Assembly: GCF_000732325.1 (NCBI RefSeq)
Contig: NZ_BBIW01000006.1
Location: 124,001-188,000 of the forward strand
Length of the DNA stretch: 64,000 nucleotides
Reading direction: 5' to 3'
Source: Paenibacillus sp. TCA20
Lineage (GTDB): Bacteria > Bacillota > Bacilli > Paenibacillales > Paenibacillaceae
The position numbers were made by a program, and so were the translations under genes. Of the stretch, positions 56,150 to 64,000 are shown piece after piece. The notes under the pieces were generated by a model. It had not been told where the DNA came from. It made no database searches and saw nothing but the letters and a program-made list of their open reading frames with translations. The number at the start of each line of letters is the position of its first letter. Within the stretch, counting starts at the first letter, position 1.

Positions 56150-56833
56150 TCATTGTATATGTAATACGCCGTGCTCCGTGAACAGCAGGTTCAATCTGAA
56201 GTCCTGCGGCTCCATGGGGATCTCTCCTGCCGGAAGCAGCTGTCCAGGCAGTACAAGCCCTGTATATACGGGCTCTGTCACCTGATTTGTCATCTGCTCC
56301 GGCACCTGCTTATCGGACAACTTGGACGCAAGAACTCTAGCACGAACCTCTCCAGCGAACCGATCGTAATAGCCACCACCGTATCCGATCCGGCCGCCTT
56401 GAAGATCATAAGCAAGTCCCGGCACAATAACGAGGTCAATGTCTGTCCATCGCTCCCGTTCCCATACCTCCGTGTGGACAGCAGGTTCTAGAATTCCCCA
56501 TCTGCCATGCTGAACATCCTGCATTCCCTGAATTCGCCGAAGCTCCATTAGAGAGGAATCCTTGTTTACTCTTGGTACGAGCACGATATCCTGCTGCTCA
56601 AAACCATGCTTAAGGATCAAGGCAGTATCGGCTTCACTGCGGTATGCAATATAAGAGAAGATGACCAGTCTGTCCTTATTCGAAAGTACTCTCAGCTGCT
56701 CTATCTCATGAATCGCATGTTGGCAGAGCTGCTCAGAGATTTGGAGTCGTGCTTCAATGGATAGGGCATCTCGAATCCGATGCATCTTGGAGCGAAGCTG
56801 CTTCTTGGGGCCGAGCTGTGGGTCCATCTCCAT
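56150..56833 (-). CDS. 5-formyltetrahydrofolate cyclo-ligase
   Basis: 227 residues. N-terminal KKQLRSKMHRIRDALS (Lys/Arg-rich ATP-binding start) and the signature GGRIGYGGGYYDRF near the C-terminus. Converts 5-formyl-THF to 5,10-methenyl-THF using ATP. ATG 56833 follows GGAAGGTG. First gene of the MTHFS-moaC-moaB run, divergent from abcF. The 412-bp gap to abcF (56834-57245) shows no gene or clear RNA structure. Confidence 0.92.
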   Translation of the reverse strand: MEMDPQLGPKKQLRSKMHRIRDALSIEARLQISEQLCQHAIHEIEQLRVLSNKDRLVIFSYIAYRSEADTALILKHGFEQQDIVLVPRVNKDSSLMELRRIQGMQDVQHGRWGILEPAVHTEVWERERWTDIDLVIVPGLAYDLQGGRIGYGGGYYDRFAGEVRARVLASKLSDKQVPEQMTNQVTEPVYTGLVLPGQLLPAGEIPMEPQDFRLNLLFTEHGVLHIQ

Positions 56834-57245
56834 TAATTACGCACCTTCCAGTCTATTCTTCGTTAAGTTGAATGAAAGAGTTTAAATCCGTTTCATAATC
56901 CCTGAGCAGGTCTGATCAAATGGATATATAGATTCAATCATTACAGCTCGTCTATATATAGTTTCAAATTCATCATTTCCGTGAGATATACAACAGATTC
57001 GGCTGAAGTTCATTTCAAGCCATATGAAATGGATTACATGCTTTCTTTTCATTTTTTAGTTTATCATCTATTCGAAGAAAAGACTATAAGCCTCAAGGAG
57101 AGAATCGACAGAAGAAAACGTGGTGTTTAAATGTTTTAACCTGTTCTATGCGATGCAAAGCTTCCCTTTTTCATGTACACTAGAAATAGTATGTTTACAG
57201 CCCTATTCACTACAGAACGAAGATTACATTAACGGAGGAACCATC

Positions 57246-59192
57246 ATGCTTTTTCAGGCTAGTGGAATTATTAAAAGATACGGCATTGACAGTATTCTAG
57301 AAGGTGTCAGCCTACAAATATTAGAGCGTGAACGCATCGGACTTGTCGGTGTCAACGGCGCAGGCAAATCTACGCTGCTAAAGATTCTCGCAGGAGAAAT
57401 GTCCTACGACGGCGGGCAGATCTTCAAAGCGAAGGAAACTACGCTCGGATATCTCGCTCAGAACAGCGGTCTTGAATCAGACGGGACGATCTGGGAGGAG
57501 ATGCGCAAGGTATTTGCAGATCTCATTGAAGCAGAAGCCGAGCTTCGGCGCATGGAGCAGCAGATCTCAGATCCGAAATATATGGAAGACGAGAAGAAAT
57601 ATGCAGAATTACTGGAGCGATACGCCAGACGTTCCGATTGGTTCAAGGATCGGGGCGGTTACGAGATTGAGACGAAAATTCGCAGCGTGCTGCACGGGAT
57701 GGGCTTCGGCGAATTTCCTGCGGACACGAAGATATCTACACTTAGCGGCGGTCAGAAGACAAGATTGGCACTTGCCCGAATATTGCTGCTGGCTCCGGAT
57801 CTGCTCATGCTGGATGAGCCGACGAACCATCTGGATATCGAAACACTGACCTGGCTCGAAGACTATCTTCGCAGTTACTCCGGCGCACTGCTTGTCGTAT
57901 CCCATGACCGGTATTTTCTCGATCGGCTGGTGACGAGCATCGTCGAAATCGAGCGTCATCGCTCCAAAAAATATACAGGCAATTACAGCCGCTATATGGA
58001 GATCAAAGCCGCAGAGTACGAGTCTCAGCTGAGGCAATATGAGAAGCAGCAGGATGAAATCGCGAAGATGGAAGCTTTTGTACAGCGAAATATCGTCCGT
58101 GCATCCACGACCAAGAGAGCGCAGAGCCGGCGCAAGGCACTGGAGAAAATGGACCGTCTGGATCGTCCGCAGGGCGAGCTGAAGAAAGCCCACTTCTCAT
58201 TTGATATCGCTTATATGTCCGGCAAAGAGGTACTGCAGGTTCGCGACCTCTCCGTAAGCTTCGAGGATCCGAGCAAGCCGCTGTTCGAGCATGCCGCATT
58301 TGATCTGCGCCGCGGCGAGACGGTCGCCCTCATCGGGCCGAACGGAATTGGCAAATCTACATTACTGAAATGTCTCACCGGACAGAGGAATCCACGAACC
58401 GGGACCATTAACTGGGGTACCAAGATTAAGGTAGGCTATTATGATCAGGAGCAGACCGGACTCAATCCGCAAAACACCGTGCTTGAAGAGCTGTGGAGCG
58501 AGTATCCTCACATGGAGGAAGCCCGAATTCGGACCGTGCTTGGTAATTTCCTGTTCAGTGGAGATGATGTGACCAAGAAGATCAGTTCCTTGAGCGGCGG
58601 GGAAAAAGCACGTGTCTCGCTTGCCAAGCTGATGCTGCAGGAATCCAACGTCCTCATTCTGGACGAGCCGACGAACCATCTGGATCTGTTCAGCAAGGAA
58701 GTGCTCGAGTCTGCACTGATCGACTATGAAGGCACCCTGCTGTTCATCTCACATGACCGCTACTTCCTGAACAAGATGGCAGAGCAGATTATTGAATTGA
58801 ATCCGGACGGCACACAACATTTCCTAGGAAATTATGATGACTATGTTCAGAAGAAACAGGATCTTGAGGAGATTGCCCAGGAACGTCTTGAACAGCAGGC
58901 GGCTGCCAATAAGACCGTTGTGGTAGAGACAACCCCGGAGAAATCCGGAGCTGCCACCTTCCAGGCGGAGAAGCAGGCGAAGCGTGAGGAAAGAAACCGG
59001 CAGCGGAAGCTGGACAGCCTGGAGGTACAGATTGCAACCCTTGAGGAGCAGATTGATGAGCAGCAGGCCGAAATGGCCAAGCCTGAAGTGTATCAGGATT
59101 ACATGAAGCTGCAGGAGATTCAGCAGCATATTGAGACATTAAAGTCGAATCTCAGCACTGCTTATGAAGAGTGGGAAGCTTTAGCCGAATAA
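57246..59192 (+). CDS. ABC-F family ATPase (YdiF type)
   Basis: 648 residues with two ABC domains and no membrane segment. First Walker A GVNGAGKST and signature LSGGQKTRLAL with LDEPTNHLD; second GPNGIGKST and LSGGEKARVSL with LDEPTNHLD. A linker (about residues 260-315) is rich in charged residues, and the C-terminus is coiled-coil (residues ~570-645). ABC-F proteins act on ribosomes in translation or antibiotic protection. ATG 57246 after GGAGG is chosen over an open frame reaching 57120. The position next to tsaD and the moaC run matches Bacillus ydiF. Confidence 0.93.
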   Translation: MLFQASGIIKRYGIDSILEGVSLQILERERIGLVGVNGAGKSTLLKILAGEMSYDGGQIFKAKETTLGYLAQNSGLESDGTIWEEMRKVFADLIEAEAELRRMEQQISDPKYMEDEKKYAELLERYARRSDWFKDRGGYEIETKIRSVLHGMGFGEFPADTKISTLSGGQKTRLALARILLLAPDLLMLDEPTNHLDIETLTWLEDYLRSYSGALLVVSHDRYFLDRLVTSIVEIERHRSKKYTGNYSRYMEIKAAEYESQLRQYEKQQDEIAKMEAFVQRNIVRASTTKRAQSRRKALEKMDRLDRPQGELKKAHFSFDIAYMSGKEVLQVRDLSVSFEDPSKPLFEHAAFDLRRGETVALIGPNGIGKSTLLKCLTGQRNPRTGTINWGTKIKVGYYDQEQTGLNPQNTVLEELWSEYPHMEEARIRTVLGNFLFSGDDVTKKISSLSGGEKARVSLAKLMLQESNVLILDEPTNHLDLFSKEVLESALIDYEGTLLFISHDRYFLNKMAEQIIELNPDGTQHFLGNYDDYVQKKQDLEEIAQERLEQQAAANKTVVVETTPEKSGAATFQAEKQAKREERNRQRKLDSLEVQIATLEEQIDEQQAEMAKPEVYQDYMKLQEIQQHIETLKSNLSTAYEEWEALAE

Positions 59193-59245
59193 AAAAAGGT
59201 TTCAAATTATGATCACAATTTGCAGCATTCCAATAATTAACAACA

Positions 59246-59472
59246 TTATCCACAACAAAAGTGGATAATATATCCATTAAAACAGCCGATGAGGCTGTTT
59301 TTTTGGCGTTATGGTAGGTGTTTCATAGAAAAAACCAATATTATCCACTAAATTGTCCACATTATCCACAATTTTATGGTTGCTGGATGAGTTTATTTTC
59401 ATTCATTTTCGAAAACACGTCCAAATTCGACTTTTGCTATTTATCCCCAAAATCTTCCGGATATGTGGATAA
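59246..59472. other. Cluster of DnaA boxes (TTATCCACA) between abcF and the tsaD region
   Basis: Perfect boxes at 59246-59254 (+), 59362-59370 (+) and 59464-59472 (-). One-mismatch boxes at 59260-59268 (-), 59341-59349 (+), 59353-59361 (+) and 59441-59449 (+). Seven sites in 227 bp of non-coding, AT-rich DNA is far above chance. No dnaA, DUE or origin genes are near. Confidence 0.8.
59281..59304 (+). terminator. Terminator of abcF
   Basis: AACAGCC-GATGA-GGCTGTT followed by TTTTT. Confidence 0.92.
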
Positions 59473-59519
59473 TTTTGTGCACATATTGACATTTTACGAC
59501 TTTTGAGTAATTGCTGTGT

Positions 59520-59944
59520 TTAATTTCGACATAAGAAAAAACCACATGGCGTGATTACACACGCAAGTGGCTTCGCTTTGTTTATAGGCGGTATTATATC
59601 CCAAAATCCATAATCAATTGATAAATCTGTATTAGTAACAGGTATGTTATCAACTGTTAAGAAGTATCCATCGATCCAACCTTTGTTATTTGTTACGATC
59701 GGCGGAATGATCAATGATTGATTAATTGAACCCCTCTCAGATGGATCAATACGTGTTTTCGTAGGATGATCGTATATGTGTATTAGATACCATCCCCGAA
59801 GAAATACGTTAGTACTCTCTAGTTCTACTTTAATTACTTTTCCATAATAGAACAGATTCTCTTCCAACTTTAAAGAAAACACATCTCCTGCCCGTGGTTT
59901 TTTTCTGCTTTCTGTTGCACTAATAGTTCAGTAAAATCCTCCAT
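59520..59944 (-). pseudogene. Imm26-like (immunity) protein gene, frameshifted near its 5' end
   Basis: ATG 59944 (after GGGGAG) gives MEDFTELLVQQKAEK, then shifts out of frame at A7 (plus-strand T7, 59898-59904). One extra A would continue as KPRAGDVFSLKLEENLFYYG, then VIKVELESTNVFLRGWYLIHIY and on to the end. The GDxFxxxLexxxYxxGxVi opening resembles Imm26-type immunity proteins. The last 15 or so codons run through a terminator hairpin at 59527-59560, so the natural stop may also be displaced. AT-rich compared with its neighbours. Immunity assignment is tentative. Confidence 0.6.
59527..59560 (-). terminator. Terminator hairpin overlapping the 3' end of the Imm26-like gene
   Basis: CCACTTGCGTG and CACGCCATGTGG pair on the minus strand, followed by TTTTTTCTT. 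Confidence 0.7.
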
Positions 59945-60009
59945 GCTACTCCCCGCCCTTCAACAACAAAAAAATCGTAGTCACATACATTGGTTGTATC
60001 ACTCATCTT

Positions 60010-60501
60010 CTAGCGGCTATGAATCTCAAAACAAAAATAACCGAAACCAATATCCTCGTTATCAATTAATTTCAAAATCTTGTCGCTCATCATTTTGGGA
60101 ATGACTTCAAATAAGAAATACAAATAGTTCTGTACCGCATTATGAAATGCATTTATGTCACTAGTATTACACAAAGGAAACAAGATGTGACCTAATCTCT
60201 GTTCATCTTCACTAAGTAATTCATAGTTTTTACCAACACATTCACCTATATGTTTTTCTAACTTATCATTATCAAAATATTCATTAAACTCAACATAAAA
60301 CATAATATCCTCAAATTCTATCTGTCGGTCAATCTTTTGATTAATATAGAAAGGAGTAATTCTAAGATAATTAGGTGTATCACATACTTCCTTTATGTGA
60401 TCAGTAAACAACCGAAGTTCTGATATCGACAAGTAATGATGATACTGTCCGTTGCCAATATAATATTCTATCATTGATTTAATATTTAATTTGCGCTCCA
60501 T
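60010..60501 (-). CDS. Hypothetical protein, possibly an immunity protein
   Basis: 163 residues, AT-rich, no signal peptide or membrane helix. Acidic, rich in Tyr/Phe/Asn, with stretches MIEYYIGNGQYHHYLSISEL and DIMFYVEFNEYFDND. Not assigned to a family; size, acidity and composition resemble polymorphic-toxin immunity proteins. No strong ribosome-binding site was seen before ATG 60501. With the Imm26-like gene it forms an insert between abcF and tsaD. No toxin gene is present. Confidence 0.55.
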   Translation of the reverse strand: MERKLNIKSMIEYYIGNGQYHHYLSISELRLFTDHIKEVCDTPNYLRITPFYINQKIDRQIEFEDIMFYVEFNEYFDNDKLEKHIGECVGKNYELLSEDEQRLGHILFPLCNTSDINAFHNAVQNYLYFLFEVIPKMMSDKILKLIDNEDIGFGYFCFEIHSR

Positions 60502-60602
60502 ATAAATTCACGCCCTATTTTTAGTTAAATCCATTATATACAAAATGCCTTTCTTAAGGTGAAAATAGTTGTTAAGAAATATGATTTCCTCGACAAATAC
60601 AA

Positions 60603-60634
60603 AGAAGCTCGTCCAAATTGATGGATGAGCTTCT
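60603..60634 (-). terminator. Terminator of the tsaE-tsaB-rimI-tsaD operon
   Basis: AGAAGCTCaTCCA and TGGAcGAGCTTCT pair, followed by TTGTATTTG on the minus strand. Confidence 0.75.
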
Positions 60635-60663
60635 ATATATCTTCTATATAAACTTTACCACAC

Positions 60664-61710
60664 TTAAGACTTAACGGACCACGCTTCGAGTGACAATCCA
60701 GGCTGAGCCTGCAGATCAAGACCGGCCAGCTCGCCTCGCTGCCATTTCAGATGTGCTGCCGCCCCAATCATGGCTGCATTATCTGTACAATATTCCATTG
60801 GTGGAATCAGCAGATGAATCCCTTCCTTGGCGCAGCGCTCTTCCAGCGCCTTACGAAGACCACGGTTTGCAGCGACACCTCCGCTTAACAGAAGCTGCTT
60901 CGAACTGTAGGCACGCACGGCTCGAATGGCTTTTTCGACCAGCACCTCAACAACGGATTCCTGGAACCCCCGGGCAACCGCCGCCGGGTCAAGTGTCTCC
61001 TTCTTCATGGAGGCCTGGTTCACCACATTAAGCACGGCGGATTTGAGTCCGCTGAAGCTAAAATCATAGGAATCAGCCTCGAGCCAGACTCTAGGCAGGG
61101 TCACAGCGTGATCTGCCTCATGCGCCATACGATCCACATGGGGACCTCCCGGATACGGGCACCCCAGTGCTCGCGCCACCTTATCATAGGCTTCGCCTAC
61201 CGCATCGTCACGAGTCCGGCCAATCACTTCAAATTTCCCTTCGGCTTCCATATGAACCAGCTCCGTATGTCCTCCGGACACCACCAATGACATAGCTGGA
61301 TACTGCAGCTCCTCTATCAAACGATTTGCATAGATATGCCCCGCAATATGATGGGTTGCAATGAGCGGCTTGCCGAGTGCCATCGCCAGTGTCTTCGCTG
61401 CAACAATACCAACGAGCAGTGCCCCGACAAGACCTGGTCCCTGGGTGACTGCAATGGCTGATAGATCCTGCGGCTTCACTCCCGAAGCGGCAATCGCCTC
61501 TTCGATCATTAGTGTGATGACCTCAACATGCTTGCGGGATGCCACCTCCGGAACGACACCGCCAAACGCCTTGTGCGTCTCCACCTGGCTGGAGATGAGA
61601 TTTGCTAATACCTCGCGGCCGTCCTTGACGACAGATACCGAGGTCTCATCACAACTGGTTTCAACTGCAAGTATATAACTGGATTGTAATGTATCGGATG
61701 AATGTGTCAT
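60664..61710 (-). CDS. tsaD: tRNA t6A37 threonylcarbamoyltransferase TsaD
   Basis: 348 residues. N-terminal ILAVETSCDETSVSVVKDG, metal-binding HHIAGHIYAN, SGGHTELV, and GGVAANRGLR near the C-terminus. With TsaB and TsaE it transfers the threonylcarbamoyl group to A37 of ANN-decoding tRNAs. ATG 61710 overlaps the rimI stop (ATGA) and follows AAAGGA. Last gene of the operon. Confidence 0.97.
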   Translation of the reverse strand: MTHSSDTLQSSYILAVETSCDETSVSVVKDGREVLANLISSQVETHKAFGGVVPEVASRKHVEVITLMIEEAIAASGVKPQDLSAIAVTQGPGLVGALLVGIVAAKTLAMALGKPLIATHHIAGHIYANRLIEELQYPAMSLVVSGGHTELVHMEAEGKFEVIGRTRDDAVGEAYDKVARALGCPYPGGPHVDRMAHEADHAVTLPRVWLEADSYDFSFSGLKSAVLNVVNQASMKKETLDPAAVARGFQESVVEVLVEKAIRAVRAYSSKQLLLSGGVAANRGLRKALEERCAKEGIHLLIPPMEYCTDNAAMIGAAAHLKWQRGELAGLDLQAQPGLSLEAWSVKS

Positions 61711-62228
61711 GAATCCTTTAAACTTCCTTCCTCTTTACCATCAGAACCATGATCGATGCTGGCAGGCAAGTCCGCCCACATGATCAGCGCATCTTCATTA
61801 TTATCGGAATAATACCCCTTACGAAGTCCTGATGGCTTGAATCCTTTTTTCTTATATAGGTTCTGGGCTACGGTATTAGATATCCGAACTTCAAGTGTCA
61901 TTCTCGTCATGCCGAGGTAAGCTGCCGTCTTCATCATCTCATGGAGCAGCTTCTCGCCCAGCCGGCGTCCACGATAGGCTTCTCTCACCGCAATATTCGT
62001 AATATGGGCCTCATCCACGATGGTCCACATTCCGCAATAGCCGATAGCCTGACCGTCCAGTTCCATGATCATATATTTTGCAAAGTGATTCTGTGTCAGC
62101 TCATTCACGAACGCCGTTTCCGTCCACGGCAGGGTAAAACACTCTTTCTCTATGACGAGTACATCTGGAATGTCCTCCAGCTTCATGAATCTAAATTCTA
62201 ACCGCCCGGTCTGCTCCTTGCTCTCCAT
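61707..62228 (-). CDS. rimI: Ribosomal-protein N-acetyltransferase RimI
   Basis: 173 residues, GNAT fold. FRFMKLEDIPDVLVIEKECF, the acetyl-CoA loop RGRRLGEKLL and LEVRISNTVAQNLYKKKGF are typical of RimI. Acetylates the N-terminal alanine of ribosomal protein S18 in E. coli. ATG 62228 has only a close GAGG upstream, so the start is less sure. It lies between tsaB and tsaD, as in most Firmicutes. Confidence 0.93.
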   Translation of the reverse strand: MESKEQTGRLEFRFMKLEDIPDVLVIEKECFTLPWTETAFVNELTQNHFAKYMIMELDGQAIGYCGMWTIVDEAHITNIAVREAYRGRRLGEKLLHEMMKTAAYLGMTRMTLEVRISNTVAQNLYKKKGFKPSGLRKGYYSDNNEDALIMWADLPASIDHGSDGKEEGSLKDS

Positions 62229-62248
62229 GCCTCAACGTACGACTCCCT

Positions 62249-63070
62249 TCATCCCTTGCGTAGAAGATTCGCTTCTGCTTCCGCAAGCTGTGTGTAATTC
62301 GGTATGAGCGTATGCACATCATCGTGTTGACCTGCCTTAAGCTTCAGCGAACCCAGCTTGCCCACATATCTTCCTTCCATGTCATACGGCATCAACACAA
62401 GCTCGCAAGACAAACGTTCTCTCAGCTTCTCGATCGTCTCTTCGTGCTGCGACACGTCCCCTGCAAAAATAATGCCAGCAGGCCGGTCTGAAGCATCGGT
62501 CTGCTCATACTGCGCAGCAAGCTTCTGTGTCCATGGCTCGACCAGCCGAATGCCATCCTCTTCAAACCGGTGCACCGGTTTATCACCATCGTACCCTTCA
62601 AACAATGCAGTGTAGGCCTGTCCTCTTCTTGCATCCATCAGGGGAACGACCCAGTATTTGGACTGCTCTGACTTAGCCGGATTTCCGGAATCTGTTGCAG
62701 CTGCTTCGATGCCCTTGTTGCCCTTGAAGGAACCGAGCCCTCCCCAAGCAAGTGCCTCCAGACTGGACACAGCTGCAACAGGCACATCCCATGCCCAAGC
62801 CAGCGTCTTCGCCGCTGTAACAGCGATGCGAATACCGGTGTAGGAACCAGGTCCGATTCCAACGGCAATGCCGCCGATTTCAGATCGCTCTATATGTTGT
62901 TCTTTCATTAAATCCTCCAGTGCCTGAACCACATGGACGGCATGATTACGCTCCGCACGTGAATTCGACTCAGAGAGCACCGTCTCGTTCTCCATTAATG
63001 CCGCAGCGAGTACCGCTGTTGACGTATCCAACGCCAAAAACCGCTCACGCGGCTTCCGTTCTTCCTTCAT
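62249..63070 (-). CDS. tsaB: tRNA t6A dimerisation protein TsaB
   Basis: 273 residues. FLALDTSTAVLAAALM start and the conserved GIGPGSYTGIRIAVTAAKTLAWA. An inactive TsaD-like protein that assembles with TsaD and TsaE. The region near residues 130-145 (GSFKGNKGIEAAATDSGNPA) looks like an insertion. ATG 63070 is used; the open frame runs into tsaE. It starts 2 bp after the tsaE stop. Confidence 0.94.
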   Translation of the reverse strand: MKEERKPRERFLALDTSTAVLAAALMENETVLSESNSRAERNHAVHVVQALEDLMKEQHIERSEIGGIAVGIGPGSYTGIRIAVTAAKTLAWAWDVPVAAVSSLEALAWGGLGSFKGNKGIEAAATDSGNPAKSEQSKYWVVPLMDARRGQAYTALFEGYDGDKPVHRFEEDGIRLVEPWTQKLAAQYEQTDASDRPAGIIFAGDVSQHEETIEKLRERLSCELVLMPYDMEGRYVGKLGSLKLKAGQHDDVHTLIPNYTQLAEAEANLLRKG

Positions 63071-63072
63071 CC

Positions 63073-63555
63073 TCAATCGACTCCACTTCTCTTCAAATCT
63101 TCGCACCAATCCGTGTACGGCGAGCCATAACCATTCAGGCGAATGATACGATCTCCCGTCTCTGTTACCGTCATCTGGATATGCAGATGTTCCTCCGGCA
63201 GCAGCTCCGAGATAATGCTGGACCATTCAATCAAGCTTACTCCACTGCCATAGAAATATTCATCCAGCCCAAGTCCCTCGGCTTCGTCAAGCGTTATCCG
63301 GTAGACATCCATATGGTATAACGCAAGTCTGCCTTCATATTCCTTAATCAATGTAAAGGTCGGACTATTCACAACGCCCTCTACACCTAAATACTGTGCA
63401 AAATATTTGGAAAATGCCGTCTTCCCTGCACCCAGATCACCATCAAGGGCGATAACCGAGCCAGGCACAGCGAGCTTGGCTAGACGGGCAGCGAGCAGCT
63501 CCGTATCCTGTACACTAATGGAGTGGTACACCCACTCCTGATGCTCGTATTTCAA
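63073..63555 (-). CDS. tsaE: tRNA t6A ATPase TsaE
   Basis: 160 residues. Walker A GDLGAGKTAFSK, then NSPTFTLIKEYEG, YHMDVYRI and SLIEWSSII, all diagnostic for TsaE. ATP hydrolysis by TsaE resets the TsaBD complex. TTG 63555, with AAGAAGG upstream, is preferred over an upstream TTG at 63588. First visible gene of the tsaE-tsaB-rimI-tsaD operon. Confidence 0.94.
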   Translation of the reverse strand: MKYEHQEWVYHSISVQDTELLAARLAKLAVPGSVIALDGDLGAGKTAFSKYFAQYLGVEGVVNSPTFTLIKEYEGRLALYHMDVYRITLDEAEGLGLDEYFYGSGVSLIEWSSIISELLPEEHLHIQMTVTETGDRIIRLNGYGSPYTDWCEDLKRSGVD

Positions 63556-63673
63556 TATGCTAACCTTCTTTCGATCTATCGTAAGCAAACCATTCGCTAG
63601 TTATCAGGGCAAATCCTTCACCTCATTATATAGTTCCCCATCTGTCCAAGCAAGGTAAGGAAGACACACAAAA

Positions 63674-63697
63674 CCCGGGGTACCATAGACCCCGGGT
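63674..63697 (-). terminator. Terminator of sspH
   Basis: ACCCGGGGT and ACCCCGGGT pair around a short loop, followed by TTTTGTG on the minus strand. Confidence 0.85.
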
Positions 63698-63717
63698 GCA
63701 TATTCACTATCGTATGA

Positions 63718-63903
63718 TTAGCTCTCGACCAAACGATCCACTCGCACCGTATGCGTCTCCAGCGGGTTGTTGCCGATCTGCACGGTTGCCATTTGGTTTT
63801 CTACATCCACATGCTCAATCCATATAGGCTGTTCACCATCCAGCTTGACCGAGATATTTTCCTTCGCTTCATAAATCGCTTTTGCACGGTTTGCATCCAT
63901 CAT
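63718..63903 (-). CDS. sspH: Small acid-soluble spore protein, H family
   Basis: 61 residues from ATG 63903, 9 nt after AAGGAG; the frame is open upstream. Reads MMDANRAKAIYEAKENISVK, then GEQPIWIEHVDVENQMATV and ETHTVRVDRLVES, matching the SspH family layout ((M)-x-x-x-RA-x-I, Y-x-G-x-P-V/I-x-I, V...). Minor spore-core protein made in the forespore. It starts 2 bp before the stop of the truncated upstream frame, so the two may share a transcript. Confidence 0.85.
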   Translation of the reverse strand: MMDANRAKAIYEAKENISVKLDGEQPIWIEHVDVENQMATVQIGNNPLETHTVRVDRLVES

Positions 63904-63904
63904 G

Positions 63905-64000
63905 TTATAGGTCTCCTTCTTCCTCATTAATCTCCAGCTCATGCTCATCAAATAATGCATCTGAAGTGCTGTCTCCGATATAACCATTGTCGTCAGTGAC
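63905..64000 (-). CDS. C-terminal end of an acidic protein (truncated by window edge)
   Basis: The last 31 codons before TAA at 63907-63905 read VTDDNGYIGDSTSDALFDE followed by HELEINEEEGDL. Strongly acidic and unrecognised. No start within the window. It could equally be chance open frame, but the smooth run into the sspH ribosome-binding site suggests a real upstream gene. Confidence 0.4.
   Translation of the reverse strand, partial: VTDDNGYIGDSTSDALFDEHELEINEEEGDL

Noticed and set aside
56834-57245. Antibiotic-responsive leader (attenuator) before abcF
   Set aside because: No paired terminator/antiterminator hairpins or credible leader peptide could be drawn in the 412-bp gap.

Overview
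The window looks like a chromosomal segment of a spore-forming, low-to-mid GC Firmicute, most likely Paenibacillus or a close relative. Supporting signs are Bacillus-type gene order (sprT-cmpA-tex, ndoA-ndoAI-alr-ydcC, groEL-groES-tatC-tatA-moaB-moaC, abcF-tsaD-rimI-tsaB-tsaE), spore genes (cmpA, cdaS, sspH), strong AGGAGG ribosome-binding sites, frequent TTG/GTG starts, a CIRCE element, GlnR/TnrA-type boxes and a CcpA-type cre site. No rRNA, prophage, CRISPR array or intact transposon was seen.

Layout. 1-9.5 kb: a urea-nitrogen module, with the urtABCDE urea ABC transporter on the minus strand diverging from ureABC-F-G-D on the plus strand. Two GlnR/TnrA-type boxes lie in the shared intergenic region. 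The urease operon has no ureE, and its UreG has His-rich ends. 9.5-14 kb: a frameshifted XRE regulator, a DegV protein, two small tRNA operons (Glu-Lys-Leu; Asn-Ser) and a DeoR regulator/HAD phosphatase pair. Each tRNA operon carries a copy of an unusual 75-bp repeat beside a duplicated tRNA 3' end. 14-24 kb: sprT, cmpA, tex, a GH36 alpha-galactosidase, ndoA/ndoAI, alr and a LolA-like lipoprotein. 24-28 kb: a GbsR-type regulator divergent from an OpuA glycine-betaine importer whose permease-binding-protein gene is frameshifted. 28-32.6 kb: a holin-like protein, ring-cleaving dioxygenase, CdaS, a copper-linked YdhK lipoprotein behind a CsoR-type operator, and unknowns. 32.7-38.4 kb: a hydantoinase/DUF917/permease operon with a PucR regulator. 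38.4-41.8 kb: an ABC-2 exporter with its own two-component system. 41.9-49.3 kb: hemicellulose/arabinan use (GH43-MFS, AraC regulator, secreted GH43 arabinanase with a ricin-type lectin domain). 49.3-51.2 kb: a Ktr-type K+ channel subunit and a MORN-like protein. 51.5-64 kb: groEL-groES, tatC-tatA, molybdenum-cofactor genes, MTHFS, ABC-F, two probable immunity-type genes, the tsaD-rimI-tsaB-tsaE (t6A) cluster, sspH and a truncated CDS at the right edge.

Most notable non-coding signals: the tRNA-linked 75-bp element (two copies), a DnaA-box cluster between abcF and tsaD, the paired GlnR boxes between urtA and ureA, an 11-bp-period direct repeat before the ABC/two-component operon, a CsoR operator inside the ydhK promoter, and an intrinsic terminator between tatA and tatC. 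Three genes appear interrupted by one-base differences in homopolymer runs, so sequencing or assembly error should be excluded before treating them as pseudogenes. All functions are inferred from sequence motifs and remembered family knowledge; no database search was run.
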